From: Kibdelosporangium banguiense
GTDB taxonomy: Bacteria > Actinomycetota > Actinomycetes > Mycobacteriales > Pseudonocardiaceae
Reading direction: 5' to 3'
DNA: 64,000 bases
Assembly: GCF_017876405.1 (NCBI RefSeq)
Contig: NZ_JAGINW010000001.1
Span: 6,771,203 to 6,835,202 of the forward strand
The translations under genes were made by a program, and so were the position numbers. The notes below the pieces were generated by a model. That model worked only from the letters and a program-made list of their open reading frames with translations, ran no database searches and was not told the origin of the DNA. Shown in pieces: positions 16,345 through 25,414 of the stretch (position 1 is the stretch's first letter; each line of letters opens with the position of its first letter).

Positions 16345-19329
16345 ATGAGAAGAGCAGGTGTCCTCGTCCGTTTGCGCCGGTTATGGGTCCTCGTGACCGC
16401 GGTGACGTTGATGACGGGGCTCGCCGGCCCCGCTGTCGCCGACGAGCCGGGCGAGCTGCCGTTCCGTGATCCCAGGCTGCCGCTGTCCACCCGTGTCGAG
16501 GACCTGCTCAAGCGGCTGACCGTGGCCGAGAAGGTCTCGCTGCTGCACCAGTTCCAGCCGGCGATCCCGCGGCTGGGCATCCCCGAGTTCAAGACCGGCA
16601 CCGAGGCTTTGCACGGTCTCGGGTGGACGACCGAACGGACGAACGGCAACGTGGTCACGGCCAACGCCACCGTCTTCCCGCAGGCGATCGGGCTGGCCTC
16701 GACCTGGGACCCGGCACTGATCAAGCAGGTCGGCTCGGTCGTCGGCGACGAGGCCAGGGGATACCACTCGCAGGACCCAGGGTTCTGGGGCCTGCAGCTG
16801 TGGGCGCCGGTGGTCAACCTGTTGCGTGACCCGCGATGGGGACGCAACGAGGAAGGCTACTCCGAGGATCCGCTGCTGACCGGCGCGATCTCCACGGCCT
16901 ACGGGAAAGGCCTTTCCGGTGATCATCCCACCTATCTGAAGACCGCTCCCGTGCTCAAGCACTACCTGGCCAACAACAACGAGGTCCGTCGCGACACGAC
17001 TTCCTCCAACCTGCGGCCCCGAGTGCTGCGGGAGTACGACGAGCAGGCCTTCAAGCCCGCGATCTCCGCCGACGCCGCGACCGGCGTGATGGGCTCGTAC
17101 AACCTCGTCAACGGACGGCCTGCGACGGTCAACCCGGATCTGAACGACGTTGTCCGGAGCTGGACGGACAAGACGCTCTACAACGTCAGCGACGCGTCGG
17201 CGCCGTACAACCTGACTGGGTCGGAGAAGTACTACGCCACCAACGTCGAGGGCTTCGCGGCCACGATCAAGGCCGGGCTGGACAGCTTCACTGTCGACAA
17301 CCAGCGCTCCGGGCCGACCATCGAGACCATCACCGCCGCGCTGTCCCAGGGGCTGCTCACCGAGGCCGACATCGACAACGCGGTCCGGCACGTGCTCAGT
17401 GTCCGATTCCGACTCGGCGACTTCGACCCGGACGGCGGTCCCTACGCCAAGATCGGCAAGGACGTGGTGAACAGCCCGGCACACCGGGCGCTGGCCCGTA
17501 AAACCGCCGGCGAAGCCATGGTGTTGTTGAAGAACGACCGCAACGCTCTGCCACTCGACCCCAAGCGCGGTGTGGCGGTCATCGGGCCGCTGGCGAAGAC
17601 CCTGTACACCGACTGGTACTCGGGCGGACTGCCGTACCGCGTCACGCCACTCGACGGCATCAAGGCGCGTCAGGGCAACGCCATCGACACCGAGGCCGTG
17701 GACCGCATTGCGCTTCGTGAAGCCGGCACTGGAAAGTACGTGACCGCGGGCTCCGATGTGGACGGCGAACTGCTCAAGGTCAGTGGTGCGACCGTTGGTG
17801 CGACTGAACAGTTCGACGCCTTCGACTGGGGCGACGGCGTGCTGACTTTGCGCAGCGCCGCCAACAACAGGTACGTCGAACGCCAGAACATCGGCAACCC
17901 CACCAGCCCGTTCGCCAACCAGGCACCGCAGCCACGGGACTGGTTCGTTCAGCAGCAGTTCAAGCTGGAGGACGCCGGTGGTGGAACGGTCGTGATCAAG
18001 TACGTCGGTTACGAGACTCCGAACGACTGGGACGGCCCCAACAGCTACCTGACCGTCGCCGCGGACGGCACGCTGGTCCTGGGTTCCCCGAATGCCGCCG
18101 GTGCCGCCAAGTTCCGCAAGGAGCTGCTCAACTCGGGCATCGCCGAAGCCGTTCGCGCGGCCCAGTCGGTGGACACCGCAGTGGTGGTCGTCGGCAGCAT
18201 GCCGTTCATCAACGGCCGGGAGGACCACGACCGCACCACAATGGCGTTGTCGGAAAGCCAGAGCGAACTGATCAAGGCCGTGCACAAGGCGAACCAGAAC
18301 ACGGTCGTGGTGGTGGAGAACAGTTATCCCACGACGCTGACCTGGGAGCAGCAGAACATCCCGGCGATCGTGTGGACCACACACGCGGGCCAGGAGACCG
18401 GCAATGCCCTGGCAGACGTGCTGTACGGCGATGTGAACCCCGCCGGACGGCTCACGCAGACCTGGTACCGCTCGGACGCCGGTCTGCCGGACATCCTCGA
18501 CTACGACATCATCAAACGCGACCGCACCTATCAGTACTTCAAGGGCGATCCGCTGTACGCCTTCGGCCACGGCCTTTCGTACACGACGTTCCGTTACAGC
18601 GACCTCAGGGCGGGCCCCGTGAACGGTCCACAGGGGACGTTCGACGCGACGGTGAAGGTGACCAACACCGGGCGGCGTGCCGGTGACGAAGTGGTCCAGC
18701 TCTACACACACCAGCGCACCTCCCGCGACAAGCAGCCCGACCAGCGACTGCGCGCCTTCCAGCGGGTGCACCTCGAACCAGGGGAGACCAAGACGGTCCG
18801 GCTGACTGTGCCGGAGCTCAGGCACTGGGACGTCACCCGCGGCAAGTGGGTGCTGGAGTCCGCGACGCACGACGTGATGGTCGGATCGTCCGCTTCGGAC
18901 ATTCGCCAGCGCTCGTCGGTCCAGGTACGCGGCGAGGCGATCCCGCCGCGCAACTTGGCCCGTGACACCCGGGCGATCGACTTCGACGACTACTCGGGCG
19001 TCGAGCTGGTCGACGAGAGCAAGGTCCGTGGCGACGCGATCGGCGCGAGCGCGGGGGACTGGTTGCGTTTCAGCGACGTGAATCTCGGTTCCGGTGCGAG
19101 GACATTCACCGCGAAGACGGCCCGCGCCGAGGCAGGCGAGGCAGGAGTGGAGATCCGGCTCGACGATCCGGTCCGTGGCCGGTTGATCGGCACGGCCCGG
19201 ATCTTGAGCACTGGTGACAAGTACACCTACACGACCAGCACCACGGCGCTGTCCGGCGCCAGCGGACGGCACGACGTGTACCTGGTGTTCAAGTCCGATT
19301 CGAGGATCAGCACCTTCTCTCTCAAGTAA
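16345..19329 (+). CDS. Secreted GH3 glycosidase with inserted beta-trefoil-like domain and C-terminal CBM6-like module
   Basis: A 994-residue exported GH3 enzyme (beta-glucosidase, beta-xylosidase or alpha-L-arabinofuranosidase; specificity cannot be read). ATG 16345 is chosen because GGAG lies 5 nt upstream and it yields a signal peptide ending AVADE; the frame extends to 16279 but without a ribosome binding site. The (beta/alpha)8 domain covers about 35-390, with the nucleophile Asp283 in NVSDASA. The second GH3 domain is split by an insert at about 450-600 (REAGTGKYVTAGSD, NNRYVERQNIG) that looks like a fascin/ricin-type beta-trefoil. An FnIII-like domain (755-865) and a CBM6-like domain (870-994, IDFDDYSGVELVDES) follow. 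Confidence 0.87.
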   Translation: MRRAGVLVRLRRLWVLVTAVTLMTGLAGPAVADEPGELPFRDPRLPLSTRVEDLLKRLTVAEKVSLLHQFQPAIPRLGIPEFKTGTEALHGLGWTTERTNGNVVTANATVFPQAIGLASTWDPALIKQVGSVVGDEARGYHSQDPGFWGLQLWAPVVNLLRDPRWGRNEEGYSEDPLLTGAISTAYGKGLSGDHPTYLKTAPVLKHYLANNNEVRRDTTSSNLRPRVLREYDEQAFKPAISADAATGVMGSYNLVNGRPATVNPDLNDVVRSWTDKTLYNVSDASAPYNLTGSEKYYATNVEGFAATIKAGLDSFTVDNQRSGPTIETITAALSQGLLTEADIDNAVRHVLSVRFRLGDFDPDGGPYAKIGKDVVNSPAHRALARKTAGEAMVLLKNDRNALPLDPKRGVAVIGPLAKTLYTDWYSGGLPYRVTPLDGIKARQGNAIDTEAVDRIALREAGTGKYVTAGSDVDGELLKVSGATVGATEQFDAFDWGDGVLTLRSAANNRYVERQNIGNPTSPFANQAPQPRDWFVQQQFKLEDAGGGTVVIKYVGYETPNDWDGPNSYLTVAADGTLVLGSPNAAGAAKFRKELLNSGIAEAVRAAQSVDTAVVVVGSMPFINGREDHDRTTMALSESQSELIKAVHKANQNTVVVVENSYPTTLTWEQQNIPAIVWTTHAGQETGNALADVLYGDVNPAGRLTQTWYRSDAGLPDILDYDIIKRDRTYQYFKGDPLYAFGHGLSYTTFRYSDLRAGPVNGPQGTFDATVKVTNTGRRAGDEVVQLYTHQRTSRDKQPDQRLRAFQRVHLEPGETKTVRLTVPELRHWDVTRGKWVLESATHDVMVGSSASDIRQRSSVQVRGEAIPPRNLARDTRAIDFDDYSGVELVDESKVRGDAIGASAGDWLRFSDVNLGSGARTFTAKTARAEAGEAGVEIRLDDPVRGRLIGTARILSTGDKYTYTTSTTALSGASGRHDVYLVFKSDSRISTFSLK

Positions 19330-19334
19330 GGTCC

Positions 19335-20780
19335 TCAGCTCACCGCGGTGGCCACTTCACCGCGGTGAGCGTCGGCCGTGGCCGGTTTCGAACGGCTGCG
19401 CATGCCGGGGATGAATGCCGCGATCAAGACTGCGAGCAGAGCGGTTCCACTGCCGAGTCCCATGATCAGGCGGAAACCGTCATGTGACGGGACTTTGGCG
19501 GGTCCGAACGAGATGGTCAGGTGGGCGAGGATCACGCCCGCGACTGCACTGGACACGGATGTGCCGATCGCCCGCATCAGGGTGTTGAGGCTGTTGGCCG
19601 CAGCGGTCTCGGAGACAGGAACGGCCGACATGATGAGCGCGGGCATTGCGCCGTAAGCGAATCCGATGCCTGCACCGATCAGTGCGGACACGATCACAAG
19701 CTGCCAGACGGCCGACATCAGCACGACGCCGAGGCCGTAGCCGATGGCGACGATGAGGGCGCCGAGCATGAGCGTCACCTTGGGACCGCGGGCTCGCGAG
19801 ACGCGTGCGGACAGCGGCGCCGTCGCCATCATCACCAGGCCGGACGGCACGAGTACGAGGCCCGTTGCCAGCAGGCTCTGGCCCAAGCCGTAACCGGTGG
19901 CCGTGGGCAACTGGAGGATCTGAGGCAGCACAAGGGACATCGCGAACATGGCGAACGCGAACACAATGGACGTGAGGTTGGTCAGCAGGACCTGACGGCG
20001 TGCGGTGGTTCGCAGGTCGACCAGCGGCTGTGCCGTGCGCAGTTCCCACCAGCCCCACAGCAGGAGCACGACCACAGCGGCACCGAACAAGCCCAGAGTG
20101 CGCCCGCTGGTCCACTCCCAGTCGGCGCCCTTGGAGATGGCCAGCAGCAAGCAGACCAGCGCCACCGACAGTCCCAAGGCGCCCACCATGTCGAAACGCC
20201 CGCCACTGCGTACAGCGGATTCCGGCACGCAGGCCACCACGAGACCGGTGACTACCACGCCGAGAATCGCCGCGATCCAGAACAGCAGGTGCCAGTCGGC
20301 CCGCTCGGCCAGCAACGCCGCCGCCGGAAGGCCAAGCGCGCCACCGACTCCCAGCGAGGCGCTCATCACCGCGGTTGCCGAGCCGAGCCGTTCGGCCGGC
20401 AGTTCGTCACGCATGATGCTGATACCCAGGGGAATCACGCCGGCCGCGAGGCCCTGCAGCGCGCGTCCGATCACCATGGGCGGGAGTGTGTCGCTGAACG
20501 CGGCGATGACCGAGCCGGTGACCAGCAGGCCCAGGCTGATCAGGAGCATCCGGCGTTTTCCGTACATATCTCCTAATCGGCCCACGACGGGCGTCGCGAC
20601 GGCGCTGGCGAGCAGCGTGGCGGTGATCACCCAGGTGGTGTCGCCCGGCGAGGAGCCAAGCAGTGCGGGCAGTTTCGGGATCAGCGGGATGACCAGGGTC
20701 TGCATCAGCGAGACCACGATTCCGCCGAAGGCCAGCACCATCACGATGACGTTCGGGCGCGGCGTGTCGGTGTTCGTCAC
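19335..20780 (-). CDS. MFS drug-type exporter, EmrB/QacA-like
   Basis: A 481-residue membrane protein with about 14 hydrophobic segments and the MFS motif GRLGDMYGKRRMLLISLG after the second helix. The length and motif fit the DHA2 drug:H+ antiporter group. It is transcribed divergently from the P450 operon across an 88-bp gap containing a 20-bp inverted repeat, so exporter and P450 operon are probably controlled together. It may export a product or substrate of the P450s. Confidence 0.88.
   Translation of the reverse strand: MTNTDTPRPNVIVMVLAFGGIVVSLMQTLVIPLIPKLPALLGSSPGDTTWVITATLLASAVATPVVGRLGDMYGKRRMLLISLGLLVTGSVIAAFSDTLPPMVIGRALQGLAAGVIPLGISIMRDELPAERLGSATAVMSASLGVGGALGLPAAALLAERADWHLLFWIAAILGVVVTGLVVACVPESAVRSGGRFDMVGALGLSVALVCLLLAISKGADWEWTSGRTLGLFGAAVVVLLLWGWWELRTAQPLVDLRTTARRQVLLTNLTSIVFAFAMFAMSLVLPQILQLPTATGYGLGQSLLATGLVLVPSGLVMMATAPLSARVSRARGPKVTLMLGALIVAIGYGLGVVLMSAVWQLVIVSALIGAGIGFAYGAMPALIMSAVPVSETAAANSLNTLMRAIGTSVSSAVAGVILAHLTISFGPAKVPSHDGFRLIMGLGSGTALLAVLIAAFIPGMRSRSKPATADAHRGEVATAVS
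19338..19370. terminator. Hairpin between GH3 and MFS genes
   Basis: Arms of 13 bp (19338-19350 and 19358-19370) enclose a 7-nt loop. The hairpin lies within the last codons of the MFS gene and just after the GH3 stop, so it can terminate GH3 transcription. Confidence 0.6.
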
Positions 20781-20791
20781 ACCGACAAGAT

Positions 20792-20811
20792 TAAGTCAGT
20801 TGATTGACTTA
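20792..20811. promoter_or_regulatory. Inverted repeat in MFS/P450 divergent promoter
   Basis: TAAGTCA-n6-TGACTTA, a perfect 7-bp inverted repeat over 20 bp, lies between the divergent MFS and P450 genes. Size and symmetry suit a TetR-family dimer; the TetR encoded inside the P450 operon is the obvious candidate. Confidence 0.6.
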
Positions 20812-20868
20812 CTCTAGAACCGTGGGCAAACTTCCCACTAGAGGAACGTCACAACCAAGGAGCTTCCA

Positions 20869-22080
20869 GTGACCCAAGGTGGCCTGTTGCGTTACCCGAT
20901 CCCTGCTGATGCCGCGCTGGAACCGCCTGCGCAATGGGCTGAACTGCGTCAGCAGTGCCCGGTCGCCCGGGTGACGCTGGCGAGCGGGGACGAGGCGACG
21001 CTTGTCACCCGCTACGACGATGTCAAGCAGATCCTCTCCGACCCGCGGTTCACCAGGCCCACGGCGTCGGACAACGCGGCCCGTGTCGCGGACGTCGAGT
21101 CCGGTGGGGTGTTCAACAGTGAGATGGCCTCTGTGCTGCCGCAGCACGGTGAAGCGCACCTGAAGTGGCGGCGGAGCATCGGCAAGTGGTTCACCGCCAA
21201 GCGGATGAACGCGCTGCGGCCGGGGATCGAGGCCATGGCCGAGCAGCTCATCGACGACATGGTCAAGCAGGGCGCGCCCGCGGATCTCAAGGCGAACCTG
21301 GGTTTCCCGCTGCCGGTCTGGGTCATCTGCGACATGCTCGGTGTCCCCGACGCCGACCGTGACCGCTTCTCCCGCTGGTCGGACATGTTGCTCAGCATGA
21401 CCCGCTACACCCAGGAGGAGATGACCGCCGCGCAGATGGAGTTCGGCCAGTACATGGCCGGGCACATCGCGGCCAGGCGGGCCGAGCCGGGCGACGACCT
21501 GCTCAGCGCGTTGATCGCGGAGACCGACGTCAACGGCGAGCCGATGTCCGACATCACGCTGATCGCCACCGGGATGGGCCTGCTGATCGCCGGGCACGAG
21601 ACCACCGCCAACATGATCGCGAAGATGGTGGCGATGCTGCTGTCGGACCGGCAGCGCTGGGAGGAGTTGCTGGCCAACCCCGCGCTGGTGCGTACCGCTG
21701 TCGAGGAGACGCTCCGGCTGGACGCCAACTCGGGCTTCGGCATGATGCGCTACTTCACCGAGGACGTCGAGATCGCGGGGACCGTTCTGCCCGGCGGCAC
21801 CACCGCGGTGTGCAGCATGGCCGCGGCCAACCGTGACGAGAACGCGTTCGAGAACGCCGCGGAGATGGATCTGAGCCGCAGCCCGAACCCGCACCTGGCT
21901 TTCGGCGCCGGCGCGCACGCGTGCATCGGTCAGCCGCTGGCCCGCACCGAACTTCAGGCAGTGCTCGATGTGCTGCTGCGCAAGCTGCCCACGCTTGAGC
22001 TCGCGGTGACTGTGGACGATCTGCACCGGGTCGAGGGACTCGTGGTGGGTGGTCTGCAGGAACTGCCTGTGCGGTGGTGA
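20869..22080 (+). CDS. Cytochrome P450 (first in operon)
   Basis: A 403-residue bacterial class I P450. Landmarks are the I-helix oxygen-activation motif AGHETT, the K-helix ExxR (EETLR) and the heme loop FGAGAHACIG with Cys352 as thiolate ligand. The N-terminus is soluble, as usual for actinobacterial P450s. The GTG start follows AAGGAG by about 8 nt. Substrate cannot be predicted. It is followed after 4 nt by TetR, then by its own ferredoxin and reductase, so the electron supply is encoded in the same operon. Confidence 0.93.
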   Translation: MTQGGLLRYPIPADAALEPPAQWAELRQQCPVARVTLASGDEATLVTRYDDVKQILSDPRFTRPTASDNAARVADVESGGVFNSEMASVLPQHGEAHLKWRRSIGKWFTAKRMNALRPGIEAMAEQLIDDMVKQGAPADLKANLGFPLPVWVICDMLGVPDADRDRFSRWSDMLLSMTRYTQEEMTAAQMEFGQYMAGHIAARRAEPGDDLLSALIAETDVNGEPMSDITLIATGMGLLIAGHETTANMIAKMVAMLLSDRQRWEELLANPALVRTAVEETLRLDANSGFGMMRYFTEDVEIAGTVLPGGTTAVCSMAAANRDENAFENAAEMDLSRSPNPHLAFGAGAHACIGQPLARTELQAVLDVLLRKLPTLELAVTVDDLHRVEGLVVGGLQELPVRW

Positions 22081-22084
22081 TGAG

Positions 22085-22774
22085 ATGAGCCAGACCGCCG
22101 GCAATGAGGCCGGCCGGACGCTGCGAGCCGAGCGGGCGCACGCCACCCGTGAACTGATATTGAACGCGGCCGAGCAGCTGTTCGCCGAGCACGGCATGCT
22201 GGCGGTGTCCAACCGTCAGGTCAGCGAGGCCGCCGGACAAGGCAACAACACGGCCGTCGGCTACCACTTCGGCACCAAGGCCGATCTGGTGCGGGCGATC
22301 GTGCGCAGGCACAACACGCCGATCGAGGAGATCCGCGTGCGGATGCTCGCCGAGCTCGGCGACAGCGCGGACGTCCGGGACTGGATCGCCTGCCTGGTGC
22401 ACCCCGTGGCCGAACACCTGGCCCAGGTGGGCAGTCCGACCTGGTTCGCTCGGTTCGGAGCACAGGTCACCACCGAGCCTTCGTTCCGCACGATCATCAT
22501 CGAGCAGTCGCAGTCCTCGCCGTCACTGCGGCGAATCGTGGCCGGGCTCAACCGGTGCCTGCCCGACCTGCCCGCCGAAGTCCTCGCCGAGCGCAACGAG
22601 ATGGCACGCCACCTGCTCGTCCAGGTGGTCGCCGATCGGGAACGCGCGCTCGCCGACGGCAGTCCCACCCCAAGAGCCAGCTGGCACGACACAGCGACAG
22701 GGCTGATCGACGCGCTCGTCGGACTCTGGCTGGCACCTGTCACTCCATCCGTCCACACAGGGGAAAAATCATGA
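22085..22774 (+). CDS. TetR-family regulator inside the P450 operon
   Basis: A 229-residue regulator. The N-terminal helix-turn-helix includes RELILNAAEQLFAEHG and VSEAAGQGNNTAVGYHFG; the rest is a ligand-binding domain. ATG 22085 is chosen over an upstream ATG at 22049 that would start inside the P450 gene. Its stop overlaps the ferredoxin start (ATGA). Being in the operon it probably senses the P450 substrate and acts on the inverted repeat at 20792-20811. Confidence 0.88.
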   Translation: MSQTAGNEAGRTLRAERAHATRELILNAAEQLFAEHGMLAVSNRQVSEAAGQGNNTAVGYHFGTKADLVRAIVRRHNTPIEEIRVRMLAELGDSADVRDWIACLVHPVAEHLAQVGSPTWFARFGAQVTTEPSFRTIIIEQSQSSPSLRRIVAGLNRCLPDLPAEVLAERNEMARHLLVQVVADRERALADGSPTPRASWHDTATGLIDALVGLWLAPVTPSVHTGEKS

Positions 22775-22971
22775 ACATCACTGTTGACCAAGACAAGTGC
22801 TGCGGCGCGGGGACCTGCGTTTTGCTGGCACCGGACGTGTTCGACCAGCGTGACGAGGACGGCATCGTCGTCCTGCTCGACGAGAAGCCGCCCGCGGAGC
22901 TGCACGACATCGTCCGCGAGGCCGCCAGCGTGTGCCCGGGGGTGGCGATCTCGCTGAGCGAGAACGCGTGA
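22771..22971 (+). CDS. P450-associated 3Fe-4S ferredoxin
   Basis: A 66-residue ferredoxin. Cys10, Cys16 and Cys55 (KCCGAGTC, VCPG) match the C-x5-C...CP ligands of 3Fe-4S ferredoxins that feed actinobacterial P450s; an extra Cys11 is also present. The ATG overlaps the TetR stop by ATGA and its own TGA overlaps the next GTG, so expression is tightly coupled. It carries electrons from the reductase to one or both P450s. Confidence 0.92.
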   Translation: MNITVDQDKCCGAGTCVLLAPDVFDQRDEDGIVVLLDEKPPAELHDIVREAASVCPGVAISLSENA

Positions 22972-24155
22972 CCACACCGGGCGAAGTGCTCGTCGTCGGA
23001 GCCTCGGCAGCGGGCCTGGCAACCGTGGAAGCCCTTCGTCGCAAGGGCTTCCAGGGGAGCGTGACTGTGCTCGGTGCCGAGTTGCGCATGCCGTACGACC
23101 GGCCTCCACTGTCCAAACAGGTCCTGTCCGGAACATGGGAGCCTGAGCGGGCCCAGCTCCGCCAGCCGGCGCATCTGTCCACACTGGATGCGGAGTTCGT
23201 TCTCGGCGAAGCGGCCGTGGGACTGGACGCCGCGGAACGTGCCGTCCACACGGTTTCCGGACGCGTGCTGACCGCGGAAGCCATCGTGGTGGCCACCGGA
23301 TTGCGGCCTCGCACGCTTCCGGGTCAAGCTGGTATGGCAGGCGTCCACGTGCTGCGCACGCTTGACGACGCCTTGGCGCTGCGGGTCAATCTGTTGTCCT
23401 GCTCACGGGTTGTGGTCGTCGGTGATGGCGTGCTTGGCGCCGAGATCGCCGCGACCGCTTGCGAAATGGGCGTATCGGTCACCATGGCCGGCCCGCAGCC
23501 GGCGCCGTTGGCGATGCAGTTCGGTGACCTGGCCGCGGGCATGCTCGCGGAGTTGCACACTGAACGTGGGGTCGATCTCAAGCTGGGTGCCGCGGTCACC
23601 GGACTCGTTGAGCGGCACGGTAGGGTCGCCGGGGTGCAGCTGGACAACGGCGAAGTACTTCCGGCTGACGTCGTGGTGGTGGCGTTCGGCGCCGCGCCGG
23701 TGACCGGCTGGCTTGAGAACAGCGGGCTGGAGCTGGCCAACGGCGTAGTGTGCGACTCGCGATGCCGCGCCGCGGACGGTATCTACGCCGCCGGTGACGT
23801 CGCCCGCTGGCACCACGAAACACTGAACACGGTGCTACGCCTGGAAAACCGGACCAACGCCGTCGACCAGGCGGTTGCCGTCGCGGGCAACATCCTGGGC
23901 GAGGACCGGCCGTACACCCCGGTCCCGTACTTCTGGACCGACCAGTTCAACGCCAAGATCCACGTCCACGGCATGCTGTCCCCGGACGCCGATGTGACCA
24001 TTGTGGACGGCGACGCGGCGGATCGTCGTTTTGTCGCCCAGTACCGCAAGGACGGCAAGGTTACCGGCGTGCTGGGCTGGAACATGCCCAAACAAGCGCG
24101 ACAGCACCGGCAAGCGGTTGTCGATGCCTCGGTACTCGTGGGAGGAAAGTCATGA
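22968..24155 (+). CDS. FAD-dependent ferredoxin reductase
   Basis: A 395-residue NAD(P)H:ferredoxin oxidoreductase of the putidaredoxin-reductase type. The FAD-binding Rossmann motif is VGASAAGLATVEALRR near the N-terminus, a second nucleotide-binding motif is VVVGDGVLGAEIAATA in the middle, and the late FAD motif is GIYAAGDVARW. GTG 22968 overlaps the ferredoxin stop (GTGA) and the stop overlaps the second P450 start (ATGA). It completes the class I chain NAD(P)H to FAD to 3Fe-4S to P450. Confidence 0.92.
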   Translation: MTTPGEVLVVGASAAGLATVEALRRKGFQGSVTVLGAELRMPYDRPPLSKQVLSGTWEPERAQLRQPAHLSTLDAEFVLGEAAVGLDAAERAVHTVSGRVLTAEAIVVATGLRPRTLPGQAGMAGVHVLRTLDDALALRVNLLSCSRVVVVGDGVLGAEIAATACEMGVSVTMAGPQPAPLAMQFGDLAAGMLAELHTERGVDLKLGAAVTGLVERHGRVAGVQLDNGEVLPADVVVVAFGAAPVTGWLENSGLELANGVVCDSRCRAADGIYAAGDVARWHHETLNTVLRLENRTNAVDQAVAVAGNILGEDRPYTPVPYFWTDQFNAKIHVHGMLSPDADVTIVDGDAADRRFVAQYRKDGKVTGVLGWNMPKQARQHRQAVVDASVLVGGKS

Positions 24156-25342
24156 CCCAGACGCCGGTGTTCCCGGCCGCGAGGGCGGCGGGCTGCCCGT
24201 TCGACCCACCGCCGGACATCCAGGCACTGCAGGAGAAAACCCCGCTCGCCCGCGTCAAGCTGTGGGATGACAGCACGCCCTGGCTGGTGACCCGCTATGC
24301 CGACCAGAAGGCGCTGCTGAGCGACTCCCGGGTGAGCGCCGACGTGACCCGCGACGGTTATCCGAGCCCGGCGCCGATCAAGAGCGCGTCCATCAGCTTC
24401 ATCCTGATGGACGATCCCGAGCACGCCCGCCTGCGCCGGATGGTGACGGCACCGTTCATGATCAAGCGGGTGGCGGCCATGCGGCCGGCGATCCAGAAGA
24501 TCGTGGACGACCTGATCGACGAGATGCTGGCCGGCCCGAAACCGGTGGACCTGGTTGAGGCGTTCGCCCTGCCAGTGCCCTCACTGGTGATCTGCGAACT
24601 GCTCGGCGTGCCCTACTCCGATCACGATTTCTTCCAGGACAACAGCAGCATCCTCATCAACCGCGACGCCGACCCGGACGACCGGGCGGCGGCGGCCGGC
24701 CGCCTGTTCGGATACCTGGACAAGCTGCTCGGCGAGAAGCTCGAGAATCCCGGTGACGACCTGCTCTCCGGTCTGACCGAGCGGGTCAAGAAGGGCGAAC
24801 TCACCCGGCCGGAGGCCGCCCAGATGGGCGTCCTGATGCTGATCGCCGGGCACGAGACCACCGCGAACATGATCGCGCTCGGCACCCTGGCACTGCTGGA
24901 ACATCCCGATCAGCTGGCCGCCCTGCGGGAGACGACCGACGATGGGTTGATCGCCAGCGCGGTCGAGGAACTGTTGCGCTACCTGCACATCACGCACAAC
25001 GGCCGCCGTCGCGTCGCCACCGAGGACATCGAGATCGCCGGTCACACCATCCGGGCCGGTGAGGGGATCATCCTCGCCAACGACATCGCCAACCGGGATC
25101 CGGCCGCGTTCCCGGATCCCGACCGGCTCGACATCCACCGCAATGCCCGCCACCACGTGGCATTCGGCTTCGGCGTCCACCAATGCCTCGGCCAGCCCCT
25201 GGCCCGGCTGGAACTGCAGATCGTCTACGGCACGCTCTACCGCCGCATCCCGACTCTGCGACTGGCCGCGGACGTCAACGACATTCCGTTCAAGCACGAC
25301 GGCTCGGTCTACGGGGTATACGAGCTCCCCGTGACCTGGTGA
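24152..25342 (+). CDS. Cytochrome P450 (second in operon), CYP105-like
   Basis: A 396-residue P450 with AGHETT (I-helix), EELLRYLHI (ExxR) and the heme loop FGFGVHQCLG with ligand Cys345. The sequence style (RVSADVTRDGYPSP, DDPEHARLRRMV) resembles CYP105 enzymes, which often hydroxylate macrolides, terpenes or xenobiotics; this family call is from recall, not alignment. It differs clearly from the first P450, so the operon either performs two oxidations or serves two substrates. Confidence 0.92.
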   Translation: MTQTPVFPAARAAGCPFDPPPDIQALQEKTPLARVKLWDDSTPWLVTRYADQKALLSDSRVSADVTRDGYPSPAPIKSASISFILMDDPEHARLRRMVTAPFMIKRVAAMRPAIQKIVDDLIDEMLAGPKPVDLVEAFALPVPSLVICELLGVPYSDHDFFQDNSSILINRDADPDDRAAAAGRLFGYLDKLLGEKLENPGDDLLSGLTERVKKGELTRPEAAQMGVLMLIAGHETTANMIALGTLALLEHPDQLAALRETTDDGLIASAVEELLRYLHITHNGRRRVATEDIEIAGHTIRAGEGIILANDIANRDPAAFPDPDRLDIHRNARHHVAFGFGVHQCLGQPLARLELQIVYGTLYRRIPTLRLAADVNDIPFKHDGSVYGVYELPVTW

Positions 25343-25354
25343 CACGCTAACGGG

Positions 25355-25397
25355 GGCGATCCGCGTGCGCGCGGCCTTCTGCGGCACGCGGATCGCC
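25355..25397. terminator. Terminator after the P450 operon
   Basis: Perfect 14-bp GC-rich arms (25355-25368 and 25384-25397) surround a 15-nt loop just after the second P450 stop and before the sensor-kinase-like gene. Confidence 0.75.
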
Positions 25398-25414
25398 ATC
25401 GCTACGATTGCGCG

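Noticed and set aside
16381-19272. A 963-codon minus-strand frame opposite the GH3 gene
   Set aside because: Low-complexity, Arg/Gly/Val-rich translation with no motifs; the GH3 frame explains the region.
20869-25342. Assigning the P450 operon to a specific antibiotic or terpenoid pathway
   Set aside because: No synthase or other biosynthetic gene is linked in the window, and P450 sequence alone does not reveal the substrate.
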